A stretch of 64,000 bases of DNA from positions 4,280,501 to 4,344,500 of the forward strand of contig OX485807.1 in the NCBI GenBank assembly GCA_950295325.1, given 5' to 3'. Made by a program: the position numbers and the translations under genes. This stretch comes from Polytrichum commune (lineage: Eukaryota; Streptophyta; Polytrichopsida; Polytrichales; Polytrichaceae). The notes under the pieces are model-generated. The model made no database searches, was not told the DNA's origin, and was given only the letters and a program-made list of their open reading frames with translations. This document shows positions 12,121 to 22,557 of the stretch, one piece after another. Numbering within the stretch: position 1 is the stretch's first letter; each line of letters opens with the position of its first letter.

Positions 12121-12901
12121 TGTGAGCCCAAGATTGTGCTCACATGTGGACTTGACTTTAAAAATAGCAAAACCTTAGAATTAACATTTGCTTGAGTTAG
12201 TTAGAAGGATCAAAAAGATTAGAAGCTTCAAAGTTTAGATAGAATTGCATTAAGGGTTTTAAGTCTAGGAATAATTAAAGAAAAACAACCAAAAATAAGT
12301 AAGTAGTTTCATTTGGGGTTTAAGTATGTTAAAGGCCAAGTGGCTAGAGGCCAAGGTTATTGTTCGTTTTGGGGTGGGGGTCCTCTCGAATGTGGGTGAC
12401 GCTCTAGAGGCAGAGAACATGGGATATGGCAGAGGCGCTTCTGGTGTGTGCACCGGACTCCTGGTGTGCGGCTTGCAAGGTTGGGGGATGCTCTCGGAAG
12501 GACGTCGGTGCTCTCGGGTGAGTTGCTAGTGGTAGGGAATGTGCGGAAGGGCAGGGAGAATGTGAGAAGAGTGTGGCGGCCGGAGGTGAGGCCTGGTCGC
12601 AGCTTCAATCTGCGGCTTGGGGAATGTGAGTTTTCAATGACCAGATGTAGGGCGATGAGGTAGAAAGGCGAAGCGAAGGTAGTAGCAGAGGCGGTTTAGA
12701 GAGAGAAAAAACGGTGACCTGCGGAAGGAGCTCTGCTTCGGCAGAACTCCCCTTCAAGCTGAGCGAGATGGAATTGCATAGGATGGAGATGGCTGCTTGA
12801 GGGTGAGCAACTCTATGGGAGTTGTGGAAGCTCCAATGCCGTAGAAGACAAGAGTGTTGGAACATGTGAATTCACAGTGCGGCGAAGGACTGGCGCGGTA
12901 G

Positions 12902-12927
12902 CAGTAAGCTGGGGTGGAGGTAGTGGT
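12902..12927. repeat. LINE target-site duplication, left (26 bp)
   Basis: CAGTAAGCTGGGGTGGAG, then two differing bases, then AGTGGT. It matches 22532-22557 at 24 of 26 positions and marks the 5' boundary of the LINE. Confidence 0.75.
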
Positions 12928-13114
12928 ATCATAGTACCCTCCCAAAAAAAAGATGAGGACGGGGAGAGGGCGGTGCGTTCTTGGAGCGGCCGCAAGAAGC
13001 GGGTGAGATCCGGTTCTTTCAAGAAGCATGCAAGAAGACAATATTTGCATTCAAGATCGATGTATTTAGGATTGAAGTTACTATGACGGAGTTCGTCTTT
13101 ACATTGCGGTTCGA
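12928..13114 (+). promoter_or_regulatory. LINE 5' leader
   Basis: The 187 nt between the 5' target duplication and the ORF1 start contain an A-run at 12943-12951 and a GC-rich patch. LINE promoters are internal, so transcription signals should lie here, but no specific box was identified. The short length leaves open a slight 5' truncation. Confidence 0.4.
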
Positions 13115-15352
13115 ATGACTATCAATCCCGACGATTTGGACTACACACGCCTTGGCGCGGAGGGTGAGAAGCCAACAGTGAGGCGAGTCCAGGTTGAAGT
13201 GAAAGTCACAAGAAACACAGCAATGGGAAGGCAGGCTGCTGGACAATGGCGTCCGCTGGCGTCATCGAATGCACCATCTCTGCCTCACGATAGTAGACCA
13301 TCTGCACCGGTAGGAGAGCCGTCACCTCCAAAACCAGAAGCTCGGTCGATCGACTTGTCCCAGATACTCCCTTCTGACTCTCTCAGTGATCACCAGCTAG
13401 CACCTACGTTGGAATCGCGACACCCATCCGGCCCTGTCCCGGAGAAAGACTTCTTGACAGATGAACCGCGCAAGCTGATTGCAAATATCCCAGATGAGCT
13501 ACTCGCCACTCGTCGATCTACCTGCGCGGCGAAGGCAGAAGTGTCATTACTAGGAAGGATACATGGTAAACATCCCGGGCTAAAAGCTTTAACAGCTTGG
13601 GCTCGGGATACCTTACACCCTTCCCTTTCATTTCTGTCATTAAAGACTAACCACCCGGAAGGAAGAATTCATGCACTTACTCAAACTGATCTCCTTTGTG
13701 ACACGGCAGCCATTTTCTTTTCCAGTTGGAAACCGCACTTTGATGCTAAGGCTCCGCAAGCAGAAGAAAGTCTGGACCACCCAGTATGGGTTCAGATAGT
13801 AGATCTTTGTCAGGTGCTGAGGGAAGAGCCTTTCTTGAAACTTATTGGGGAGCAGATCGGTCAAGTTATCTCGATTGATAACTCGGAGGCATATCGCTCT
13901 AAGCTCTTTGGACCAAGAATTAGGCTGTTAGTTCAAGATTTGCAACAGCTCCCTCAAACAATGGTCATCCCGAGGCTTGATGGGGTAGGCACCATCGAAT
14001 ACAATTTGGAGTATAGCGGCTTACCAAATCAGTGTGGGCGCTGTCGTGGTCATGACCATCTTGTCCGAAATTGTCCGAAGAAATACCCACCTGTGAGAAA
14101 GAAGGAAGTACCTAGCAAAAACAAGATTGGGGTGAACAGGGGTGAGCGAGGCAAGGTTCCTGACGAAGGAGAGATGTTGGGTGATAACCATGAGAAACCG
14201 ATCTCAAACTCTTCAACGAAAGAACCAGAACAAGATCCAACGCGAAATACTCACCCAGTTGTTATGCAGTCAGACAACGTTGATGCTGCCTCAGACACCC
14301 CAGGTAAGCAAGAAACACCTTCATCCCCCGACGCGTTGCTGCAGGTACCTGGCAACACAAGTGGAGATGGTAGTAATCATCAATACCAGCCGGTGCTACC
14401 GTCGGAGGATACCAGTACACTTGTACACAACACCAACAGCAACTCAGCAACTGGGCAGCCTGAATTCAACCTCAACTCGCTACAGCCGGACGACATCAAC
14501 TTCCCGAGGTTGCAGACACCGGTTACAGTACGTCGCAAGACCTCAGAACCAGATCCCTCCCCCAAGAGCAATGAGACACACTTTATCTGGAAGGCACAAC
14601 ATATAACATCCTCAAGCTCTAAGCCCATCGTAGCTGAAGGAGTCAAGGGTAAAGGAAAATTACCATACTCAACTCCTGTCACCCGGCAAGGTTACAGAAC
14701 AGGGAGGCTAGCGGAGGACTTCTGGTCATCCTTAGGGATGCCAAACACTCCACCAACCAATTCCAAGAAGCTCAGAGTGATTCCTTTTCTGACCAAGAAT
14801 CGTCACTTGGAGCAAGCTGAATACCTTGTGGACAGACGAGGGCCCTCGTTTGGTGCTATAGCTTATGTCCACATTGCAGAAGTCCTTGCGGGAATTCCAT
14901 GGACACAAACCCGGGCTAGACAACACGTCGTTGATGAAGTATCACAAATACTTCACAAAAAACTCATCTTCAATAACAACTTTTCCAACCCATTTCAGAG
15001 ATGGAATCAGGGTCAGTGGTATGCGCAATGGGGGCAAGGAGAAGAGGGTGAATCTATCTGTACTCTGTATGTGAGCATAGACGTCCCAGAACAGAAGGTC
15101 AAACCCCGAAAAGGGAACCACATGGGTTGGCGTAAAGAACCAGGAGAAATCTCACTCATTCGCACTCTGCAGACCACTGAAGATATCCACCCAGTAGAAC
15201 AAGACAACGCACACTGGCTAAGGATGGCAGGAAGATTACCCCCTACGCAGACGAAGGAGCTCATGTCTCCTGAGTCCCACAATCGATTTGCGACACTACT
15301 GGATGAGGAGGCTACCTTGGTCCAGCCACAAAACCCACACTCTCTATCATGA
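13115..15352 (+). CDS. LINE ORF1: nucleic-acid-binding Gag-like protein
   Basis: 745 aa, intact. Residues about 130-305 have the pattern of the plant DUF4283 retrotransposon domain (WVQIVDLCQVL, LIGEQIGQVISID, then a conserved arginine/valine-rich strand). A CCHC zinc knuckle follows: C307, C310, H315, C320, in CGRCRGHDHLVRNC. Residues about 330-490 are rich in Ser, Thr, Pro and Asn and are probably disordered. A folded-looking region at about 550-690 (RVIPFLTKNRHL, GIPWTQTRARQHV) was not recognised. ORF1 proteins bind the element RNA to form the ribonucleoprotein needed for retrotransposition. The TGA stop overlaps the ORF2 ATG. Codon use is more balanced than in the surrounding AT-rich DNA. 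Confidence 0.85.
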   Translation: MTINPDDLDYTRLGAEGEKPTVRRVQVEVKVTRNTAMGRQAAGQWRPLASSNAPSLPHDSRPSAPVGEPSPPKPEARSIDLSQILPSDSLSDHQLAPTLESRHPSGPVPEKDFLTDEPRKLIANIPDELLATRRSTCAAKAEVSLLGRIHGKHPGLKALTAWARDTLHPSLSFLSLKTNHPEGRIHALTQTDLLCDTAAIFFSSWKPHFDAKAPQAEESLDHPVWVQIVDLCQVLREEPFLKLIGEQIGQVISIDNSEAYRSKLFGPRIRLLVQDLQQLPQTMVIPRLDGVGTIEYNLEYSGLPNQCGRCRGHDHLVRNCPKKYPPVRKKEVPSKNKIGVNRGERGKVPDEGEMLGDNHEKPISNSSTKEPEQDPTRNTHPVVMQSDNVDAASDTPGKQETPSSPDALLQVPGNTSGDGSNHQYQPVLPSEDTSTLVHNTNSNSATGQPEFNLNSLQPDDINFPRLQTPVTVRRKTSEPDPSPKSNETHFIWKAQHITSSSSKPIVAEGVKGKGKLPYSTPVTRQGYRTGRLAEDFWSSLGMPNTPPTNSKKLRVIPFLTKNRHLEQAEYLVDRRGPSFGAIAYVHIAEVLAGIPWTQTRARQHVVDEVSQILHKKLIFNNNFSNPFQRWNQGQWYAQWGQGEEGESICTLYVSIDVPEQKVKPRKGNHMGWRKEPGEISLIRTLQTTEDIHPVEQDNAHWLRMAGRLPPTQTKELMSPESHNRFATLLDEEATLVQPQNPHSLS

Positions 15353-18300
15353 AGGGAGACCGACTTACAATTGGGACCCAGAACGCTAGAGGCCTGGGCC
15401 AAGGTCTAGCGGGGCGTCGGAAACGCAAAGAATTGAAGATCATCTTCAACAATACCACACCACCCACAGATATTCTTCTGTTACAAGAGACTAAGTTATC
15501 CGAGGATGCGTGTCTTAAACAAGCAAGACACATCGAATTCAGAGGAGGTACAAGCCTATGGAATGAAGGGTCATTCTCGGCACAATCAGACAGGTTCAAG
15601 GGAGGCACAGGTATTGTCCTCTCTGAATGGCTGGCAGCATCCATCACACACCATGGTATTTTATACCCGGGCAGAGCTCAGTATGTGGTAATCAAACTCA
15701 GCTCTCTCTTACACATCGGAATCATTAATGTGTACGCTTTCAGCCACACTGGCCCACGAGCAATGTTGTGGAATCATCTAGCAAACGTTGAACTCCCGGA
15801 GGCTCAATGGATACTAGCCGGGGATTTTAATAACATTGAGCATCCTAGGGATAAGCAAGGGGGATCCACACAAACAACCATGCACACAAGGGAACTGGAA
15901 GCTTGGACGCAACTACTCACCAGATTAGGTGTGCAAGATGCATTCAATTCAGGAGCTTTTTTCAGACGATCGGATAAGGCTTTTACCTGGACGAATGCGC
16001 ACAATGATGAATCCATGATTCAATCACGCATTGATCGCATCTACATCCCAGCTTACATTGAAAGAATTGGGGGAACTACAGAGATCTTACCCACCATACC
16101 AGACATATCTGATCATGCAGGCTATCTGGTCCATTTCAATGATGAAGGAAAATACAAACACCGGCCACACCCCTTCAACAAAGGCTTACTCCAGAACTCG
16201 GAACACAAAGCAGCTCTTCTACAGACCTGGAAAGCAGTGATGGAGGACGAAACCCTGAACACATGGAACCACAAAATGGTCTCAGCCAATAAAGCTATTC
16301 GCCTCAAATCTATGGAGCTCACCAAAACTCAAAAAAAGAAATGGAAAGAGGCTTACCTGGAGCAATTTGATGAAATCATTGCGGCGGAGGAGGAATTACA
16401 ACACAACTGGGGTTCCCGAGAAGCCAGGAATAAATTGAGTGACGCGCAGGTAGTGCTCCATGAAGTGCGTCAACAAAAGTTTGAGTTCCATGAAAGTGCC
16501 ATCCTCTCGAAATGGGCGAGGGTGGGCGATCGGTGTACTAAGGAGTTCTTTGAACACCACACTGGCATCCGACGTCCTACTCTCATCAATCAGATGCAGG
16601 ACGGAGACAAAATCCTCACCTCCCAGAAGGATCTGGAAACACACATTCTCAGATTCTATGAGTCATTGTACACCAAGGATGAGGAAGTGGAACAAAATGT
16701 CAATGCAAGGGACGATTGCTTTCAGTTCATACGACGCACGGTAACAGATGAGCATAATATTGAACTGATGCGGCCACTCACCATGGAAGAAGTTGCAGAA
16801 GCAATTCAACAACTACCGGCAGGAAAATCTCCGGGTGTTGACTCTATCCCGGCTGAATTCTACCATGTGATGTGGGATGACATTGGAGCAGACATATTTA
16901 ATTTTGTTCAAGAGTCAATAACCCAATGCTTTTTGTTGGAAGAATTAAACATCAGCAAAATTGCTTTGCTTCCCAAATCCGAGGATAGGCTTCGGATACA
17001 GAACTACAGACCGATATCGCTACTCAACACCATGTACAAAGTGGTAGCAAAGGTCTACGCCAACCGAATGAAGCCGCTCCTGCACCATTGGATTCTTCCC
17101 TCACAAACAGGGTTCGTACCAAATCGTTGCATTCTGGATAATATATTCTTGGCCTTTGAAGCAATTGCATGGACAAGGGAAAACCAACAGGACCTAAGCA
17201 TGCTTCTATTGGACTTTGAGAAAGCATACGACAGGGTAAATTGGACTTTCCTGAGAGAGGTGATGACGAAGATGGGATTCCATAGCCAATGGATTAACCA
17301 AGTGATGTCACTTAATGAAAACGCCTCTGCATCAGTTATTGTCAATGGGGAGATCTCACAACCCTTTCGCCTTCAACGCTCTGTTCGTCAAGGCTGCCCA
17401 CTTGCTCCATATCTGTTCCTACTCACTGTAGACGTTCTCGGCCAAATGTTACAGCATCCGGGGTGTAGAGTGCAAGGGCTTCGATTACCAGATAACACAA
17501 CTATCACGAACCAAATGTTTGCAGACGATACACTTCTATTACTAGATGGGACCAGAGATAATCTCGACAGGGCGCTAAATGTCATAAACAGGTTTAGTGC
17601 AGCATCGGGAGCGAAATTAAACCTACATAAATCAGTAGGACTTTGGCTGTCCACAAGAGCAAGAGAATGGCAATGGGGGGAAGAAGCTGGCCTAAAATGG
17701 CTGGAAAAAGGAGAAGTTACTCGGTACTTGGGATATCCGTTTGGCATTGATATCCCCCAAAAGGAAAAGGATGCCAGAATGCTCAATCAAATACGCAAAC
17801 ACCTACTGAATTGGTCAACCAACAAACTATCTTTGGCAGGAAGAATCCTAATTGCTAACCAGGTAGTGCTTTCCTCTATATGGTACTTAGCCTCTTGCAC
17901 AGATCTCTCGGGCAAATCTCTCAAGCTAGCAAGAGCAGCAGTGAGAAATTATGTGTGGTCAGGGAAGCGAGATGCAAAAGCAAGAGCCAGGGTTAAATGG
18001 AGCACAGCAGTCTTACCCATTGTCCGAGGCGGCGTGAAGATACTGGACCCGAAGTGGCAGGCCTCGGCACTGCTTGTCAAACTCCTTATCCGTGGACTAT
18101 CTGTAGGGTATGAGCCATGGAAGACGTTAGTCAGATATAGGGTGGCGCAAACAAAACAATCTCGGAGAGGGCGATGGCCAGCGCATGCAAATTGGATAAT
18201 GAACTCAGCCCATCTTGTACAACAGGGCTCTACAATGTGGCAAGGGGTTATGAAGGCCTGGGGTACAATCCAATCGGGATTAGAGCAGCAAGACCCACAA

Positions 18301-20844
18301 AGCTGGTCCGAGATAGCCAAACAACCCCTATTTGGCAACAGGCTCCTGACAAACAACGATGGCATTCAATGGGGCACTGAGTTCCGGACCAACATGAGGT
18401 GGTGGTCTGAAAAGAAATTTCGAACACTACAAGATATAGCTAGAACTGATAGGGAGGGCTGGAAAACCTTTGCTGAACTCCGGCGTTTACGCAGAACTAG
18501 TGTTGCTCCATATCTATATGATAGAGTGGTACGAAGCATCCCCTGGACGGCCAACCCCATGCCTGCTCCTCGCTCAGGAGAATGGGTAGCAGCAAAAGAA
18601 CCGGATGGAACCATCAGCACAGTCTACCACATTCAGAGTATAGATCCATTCGAAGCTAAGGTATACAAAAAAGACCCTTCGGAGCAGCTACACTTAATTG
18701 TCCAGCGACAACTGATTCCAACCCAGCAGATGAGAGAGGTACGGGTTCTTAGATGTGGAGGAAATAAAAGGGTAGTCCTGGACTACAATCCACAAGATGA
18801 AACAGACATCGAACAAACTCTTTGGCTTTGGGGTAATGACTAGGTCAGCAATCTGGAATGGGACCCACGAGAATGGCAATGGCGAAGACTAGGGGTACTC
18901 CCGGACACATCAGTCATGAACTATTCCACTAAAAGGGGGTACCGAATTGCACTCCGACAGAACACACAACCAATGGCCCTGGATACTGAACTTGAAAGGG
19001 AAGGCTTTAATAGTAAAGTACGAGCCAAATTCTTCAATAGAATTTGGCATCCTTTCTTACCTAGGAAAGTATCGGCTATGCAGTGGTTAGTGCTTACCCA
19101 GGGGCTGCCAGTAGGAGAATGGAGAGAAAAGATTGGACTCCCCAGTGACTGTGAGTTATGCACCACACCAATCAAGGAGACACTGCAGCATGCACTCAAG
19201 GACTGTCCACATCTCTGCAGAGTTTGGGAGTTATTTCGGAATACCAGGAAAGCTGCTGGTCTTCCACCATCATACTGCACATGGTTAGATATCAGCCGAG
19301 GGTTGATACACGATCCACCGGGGCCTCAGGTAGAGGAAGAGTTACGATGGGACACCGCGTCAGCCTTCTCGCTAAACGTGGATACTCCATGGGACATTCT
19401 TAGGGCGCAACTCCTCTGGTCCATTTGGTGTCAAAGGGTGGCGCACACATTCAGAGATGACAAATTTCACATAGGAGTAGTCCTTTGGCATGCATGGCGA
19501 AATACAATATATTGTGCTATGGAGGCTTACAAAGAACTCTATAGACACAAGAGAAATGAAGAGAAACGTCAAGAGCTAATCAAATGCTTTCAACAAATAT
19601 GGACGGCGTCAAGTATTTTTGGAAGGCTACAAGGCAATACCATTAAATGGAACGTCACTCCACACCAGGAGTTTCTTCCCAAAGAACTGGGAGCCTGGAC
19701 GGTTTCGCCAATACGCATCAATCGGCTATCCCCCTCCCCAGATATTGAAGCAGAGTTTATGGCCAGGTCTGATTTCCCCGACCTGGTAGATGAGTTCCTG
19801 CGCAATATTGGAAACACCTGGCAGCCCTCCCATGCAAGCAACTCGGAGGACAATCACAGAGATCCTCAGGCCTACCCAGTAGACACACCTTGCAGTACAT
19901 CAGCCACACAGACGCTGAGTGAGCAGAATCATCAGGAAGACTTGAGAGAAGGGTCACTCCACACGGACGAGAATGACACCGCACAAGGGGAGGAGTTGCT
20001 TTCTGAGGAAACTAATAACACTCCCTCTGACTCCAGCCCTATGACCACCTGCTTAGCACCTACAGAAGACACACATCGAGCTACACTACAGGAAAACCGC
20101 AAGGCTGAATCTTCAATGAAACGGGACAAAGAGACACATACCTCTTCAACAGCGAAATTGGAGTCGCGCCCACGGTGCCGTCCGAAGAAACGATGTCCTC
20201 GGAGACTCCATCATCCTATGCGGAGATTCAGGAAGGAACGACTCAGGAATCAACAATCACCTCCACCTGTACTCTCGGAGAATGAAAGGGTGTCGCTGCA
20301 AGCACAACGTGAACCACTTAAGGATGATTGCTCCAGCAGGAAGAGCGAGGCACCACATACAGACAGAGTCAAACCTACCAGCAGACCTAAGAGAAAATGT
20401 CGTTTCGGTCCTAAGGCCAGACAATCACGTGCATCGCAGGGTTACCGAACCCAGAGTCTACACCCCTCTCATCAATGCTCTAAACCCCAGACAAAAGGAA
20501 CTAAAGAGACTATACACGGCCACCAGGGGGAGGTACTCTCACCGCAAAATGGTGAGTTTCGGAGACTCACAGATAAAGTGACCCTTCAGCCAGCCGCGGT
20601 AAGTAAGCGAACGCTTTTCGACTCTTACAAAAACAAGGGCGGGGTTCAAAGAACAGAAGTTAATCCTTCCAAATTCGCAGCCAAACGCCTTGGGATTTCA
20701 AAGGAAGAGTTTGAAGACTCACTGACAAGAGAAATAAACGAACTACTCGCGGAGATTGAAAGCACTCGACTCGAAGCCTTAGATTCGACTGATACAGAGG
20801 TGAAACAAACAACGACATCACAGCTCAGGAGCCCGGTCGACTAA
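15349..20844 (+). pseudogene. LINE ORF2: endonuclease-reverse transcriptase, with in-frame TAG
   Basis: The frame starts with ATG at 15349, inside the ORF1 stop (ATGA). The first 1164 codons encode an APE-type endonuclease (TQNARGL; QETK with E47; NVYAFSH; AGDFNN; SRIDRIYI; SDHA). A reverse transcriptase follows (AGKSPGVDSIPAEFY, NYRPISLLN, LLLDFEKAYDRVNW, RQGCPLAPYLF, and FADD at residues 724-727). A TAG at 18841-18843 interrupts the frame. The same frame then runs on without any shift to 20844, encoding the zf-RVT domain (FFNRIWHPFLPRKVSAMQWL, CELC, HALKDCPHLC) and a long polar tail. The single stop is most simply a point mutation, for example from TGG or CAG. Reading through would give about 1,832 codons. 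The element nicks DNA and primes reverse transcription at the target. Confidence 0.85.
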
Positions 20845-21680
20845 GCAAGGAAGTTCACACCATCACAGGAGAGGCCACGATAGACTACTCCGAACACATT
20901 AAGCAGCAAGACACTCCTTCGCTTCAAGGGGATCACACACTTAAGGGTAGAAATGACCTCGCACGCGACTCAGTAAGGCCTTTAAGTAGAAAGAAGACAA
21001 GGTGTTCTTTTGGGCCTCGGAAACAGAGAGGAAGGGGAAAGGTACGTAACACCTCACCTTCGAGACGAGACTCTCCACCTTCCCCACCTCCTTGCCGTAC
21101 ATCGAAATCTCCTATCGATGATGGGAAGGGGAACCCTTTCGGCAAAGCGACATGCAGGGGGCGGCGGAGTAATAATCCGAGTGGATCTGAGCGGTACTCG
21201 GATCGGATTCCCCAGGTACCAAATCAACAGGATGAGGAGGAGGAGTGGGTGGTTCTTCCGGACAGGCCCACTTTCTTCCACTTCGCTCCTGCGAGACGCT
21301 CTCCGTTCGCTAGGTTTGATAAAAACCTGGTTGAAGAAGTTCGCCCTCAACCTTTTCGCGCAGTACACGAACGTTTGGGGATTTCGGCAGAAGAGTACGA
21401 AGCGCGCCTTGTACAGGAGATTGACAGTGTTTTAGATGAGGGCAGGAGATCCAGAACACAGGAATTAGAAAGAGAAGACATCAACTCTCCTGCGGAGATG
21501 AACTTGCCTCTCACGGTTATGACTAAGGCTGATTGTCTTCGACTCCTTGGTAACCGGGCTCTCACAACTGGGTCGATGCTGGGAATGTATTACTGGGCTG
21601 CCGATCTCGGTTGGGCACGGTACCGATACGATTTCGATCTCAACCGAGACGACACTGATCTTGTTAACGCATTCGACTGA
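20793..21680 (+). pseudogene. LINE ORF2 C-terminal extension, out of frame
   Basis: This frame is open from 20793 to TGA at 21678-21680, lies one base back from the main ORF2 frame and overlaps its end by 52 nt. It carries LSRKKTRCSFGPRKQR and later RLGISAEEYEARLVQEI. These match parts of the preceding ORF2 tail: SRPKRKCRFGPKARQSR and RLGISKEEFEDSLTREI. So the ORF2 tail contains two related modules (a basic RCxFGP motif, a long linker, an acidic helical RLGIS motif), the second separated by a frameshift. The downstream end (MTKADCLRLLGNRALTT) is unique. Function unknown. A single-base indel mutation is more likely than programmed frameshifting, since no classic slippery heptamer was seen. Confidence 0.6.
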
Positions 21681-22531
21681 CCTGCTACTGCTCGTAAGCT
21701 GGGGAGGCTGCACCTGGCACTTCCTGTTCTTACTCTCACCTCGGGTTACGGTTTGGCCCTCAAACCAGGTGCATGGTCGGGGCTTGGGCTCTCCTCACTT
21801 CGGTGTTGCTTCCGGCCTTCTTCGTACTGATGATCCCTGTCATTCTCCTTCCCCTCTTTCCTGGTTTCGGAGGGGGGCACTTGGGCGGGTGTTTCTTCGT
21901 TGATTTTTACTTTGTTGGCTGCTCTGATGACTCTGGGGAGCACTCTGCCTGTCCGGCGCCAGTGGGTGTTTGGTTTCGGGATTTGGTGGGTGAGGCCCTT
22001 CTTCCCTCGGAGACGTCGCTGCGACCCGCCGCGCTTTCTACTGCGGTTTCTTCTTCGTGCTCTGCTTTGATGGTGTGCAGGATGGTGCTTGAACGACTCT
22101 CGTCTTTCGGGACTTGCTTGGTCGTTTTGGGTGCTGTGCCGGCTCCGTTGGGGTGCCGAGTTGGCTCTTGGTCTTCGAGCCCGCTTCGGCTCCTGGTGGC
22201 GGTTCAAGCTCTAGCGATGGTGTTTTCCACGAGGTGTTCCTGCTCCGGCCTGCTGCTGCTGACACGTGGCCTGCGGACGGTGGGCGGTGACCCTCCTCCT
22301 CTCCCGCTCGCTTCCCTATCGTTACCCTCGCGGTTGGGTTGGACGGGTTGGGGAGGGGCTGTTGGGGCCCCGGTGTTGGTAGTTCCTTCGGTTTTTGTTT
22401 GCTTTTGTTAGTTAAGCCTTTTTGGCCCCCGGCCGGCCCTGTTTTCGGGCCTGGTGAACTCTCCCCCCCCCCCCCCTCTGTTGGGGCTTTGTATTTGGTT
22501 TTCTCTCTTTTTAACCTCGGTGAGGTCTTCA
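21681..22531 (+). other. LINE 3' untranslated region, G/T-rich, no poly(A)
   Basis: The plus strand is strikingly rich in T, G and C with few A residues, so several long frames stay open on both strands. None has a recognisable motif and they are treated as compositional artefacts. A 16-bp C run occurs around 22465-22480. The region ends TTTTTAACCTCGGTGAGGTCTTC directly before the 3' target duplication, with no A-tail or tandem simple repeat. Confidence 0.55.
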
Positions 22532-22557
22532 CAGTAAGCTGGGGTGGAGTGAGTGGT
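22532..22557. repeat. LINE target-site duplication, right (26 bp)
   Basis: Second copy of the sequence at 12902-12927, differing at two adjacent bases (GT versus TG). It defines the 3' end of the LINE. Confidence 0.75.

Larger units (their letters stand above)
12928..22531 (+). mobile_element. Near full-length LINE retrotransposon (about 9.6 kb)
   Basis: A non-LTR retrotransposon bounded by a 26-bp imperfect target duplication. It has a 187-nt 5' leader, ORF1 (13115-15352), ORF2 (15349 to 20844 or 21680) and a G/T-rich 3' region to 22531. ORF1 carries a DUF4283-like region and a CCHC knuckle. ORF2 carries APE-type endonuclease, reverse transcriptase and zf-RVT domains, as in plant L1-type LINEs. 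It is longer than typical plant L1 elements because of long tails on ORF2 and the 3' region. No poly(A) tail precedes the 3' duplication; the element ends CTCGGTGAGGTCTTC. One in-frame stop and one frameshift make this copy defective. Confidence 0.85.

Noticed and set aside
14142-14606. 154-codon frame within LINE ORF1
   Set aside because: It is out of frame in the Ser/Thr/Pro/Asn-rich linker of ORF1 and has no motif; an effect of composition.
20793-20844. Programmed -1 frameshift joining the two ORF2 tail modules
   Set aside because: The overlap is compatible, but no X XXY YYZ slippery heptamer or obvious pseudoknot was seen, so an indel mutation is simpler.
21773-22411. 212-codon plus frame in the LINE 3' region
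   Set aside because: Rich in Leu, Val and Gly purely because the strand is G/T-rich; no domain, and an overlapping minus frame is equally open.
22038-22532. 164-codon minus frame, Pro/Lys/Gly-rich
   Set aside because: Mirror of the same base skew and ends exactly at the element boundary; not a gene.
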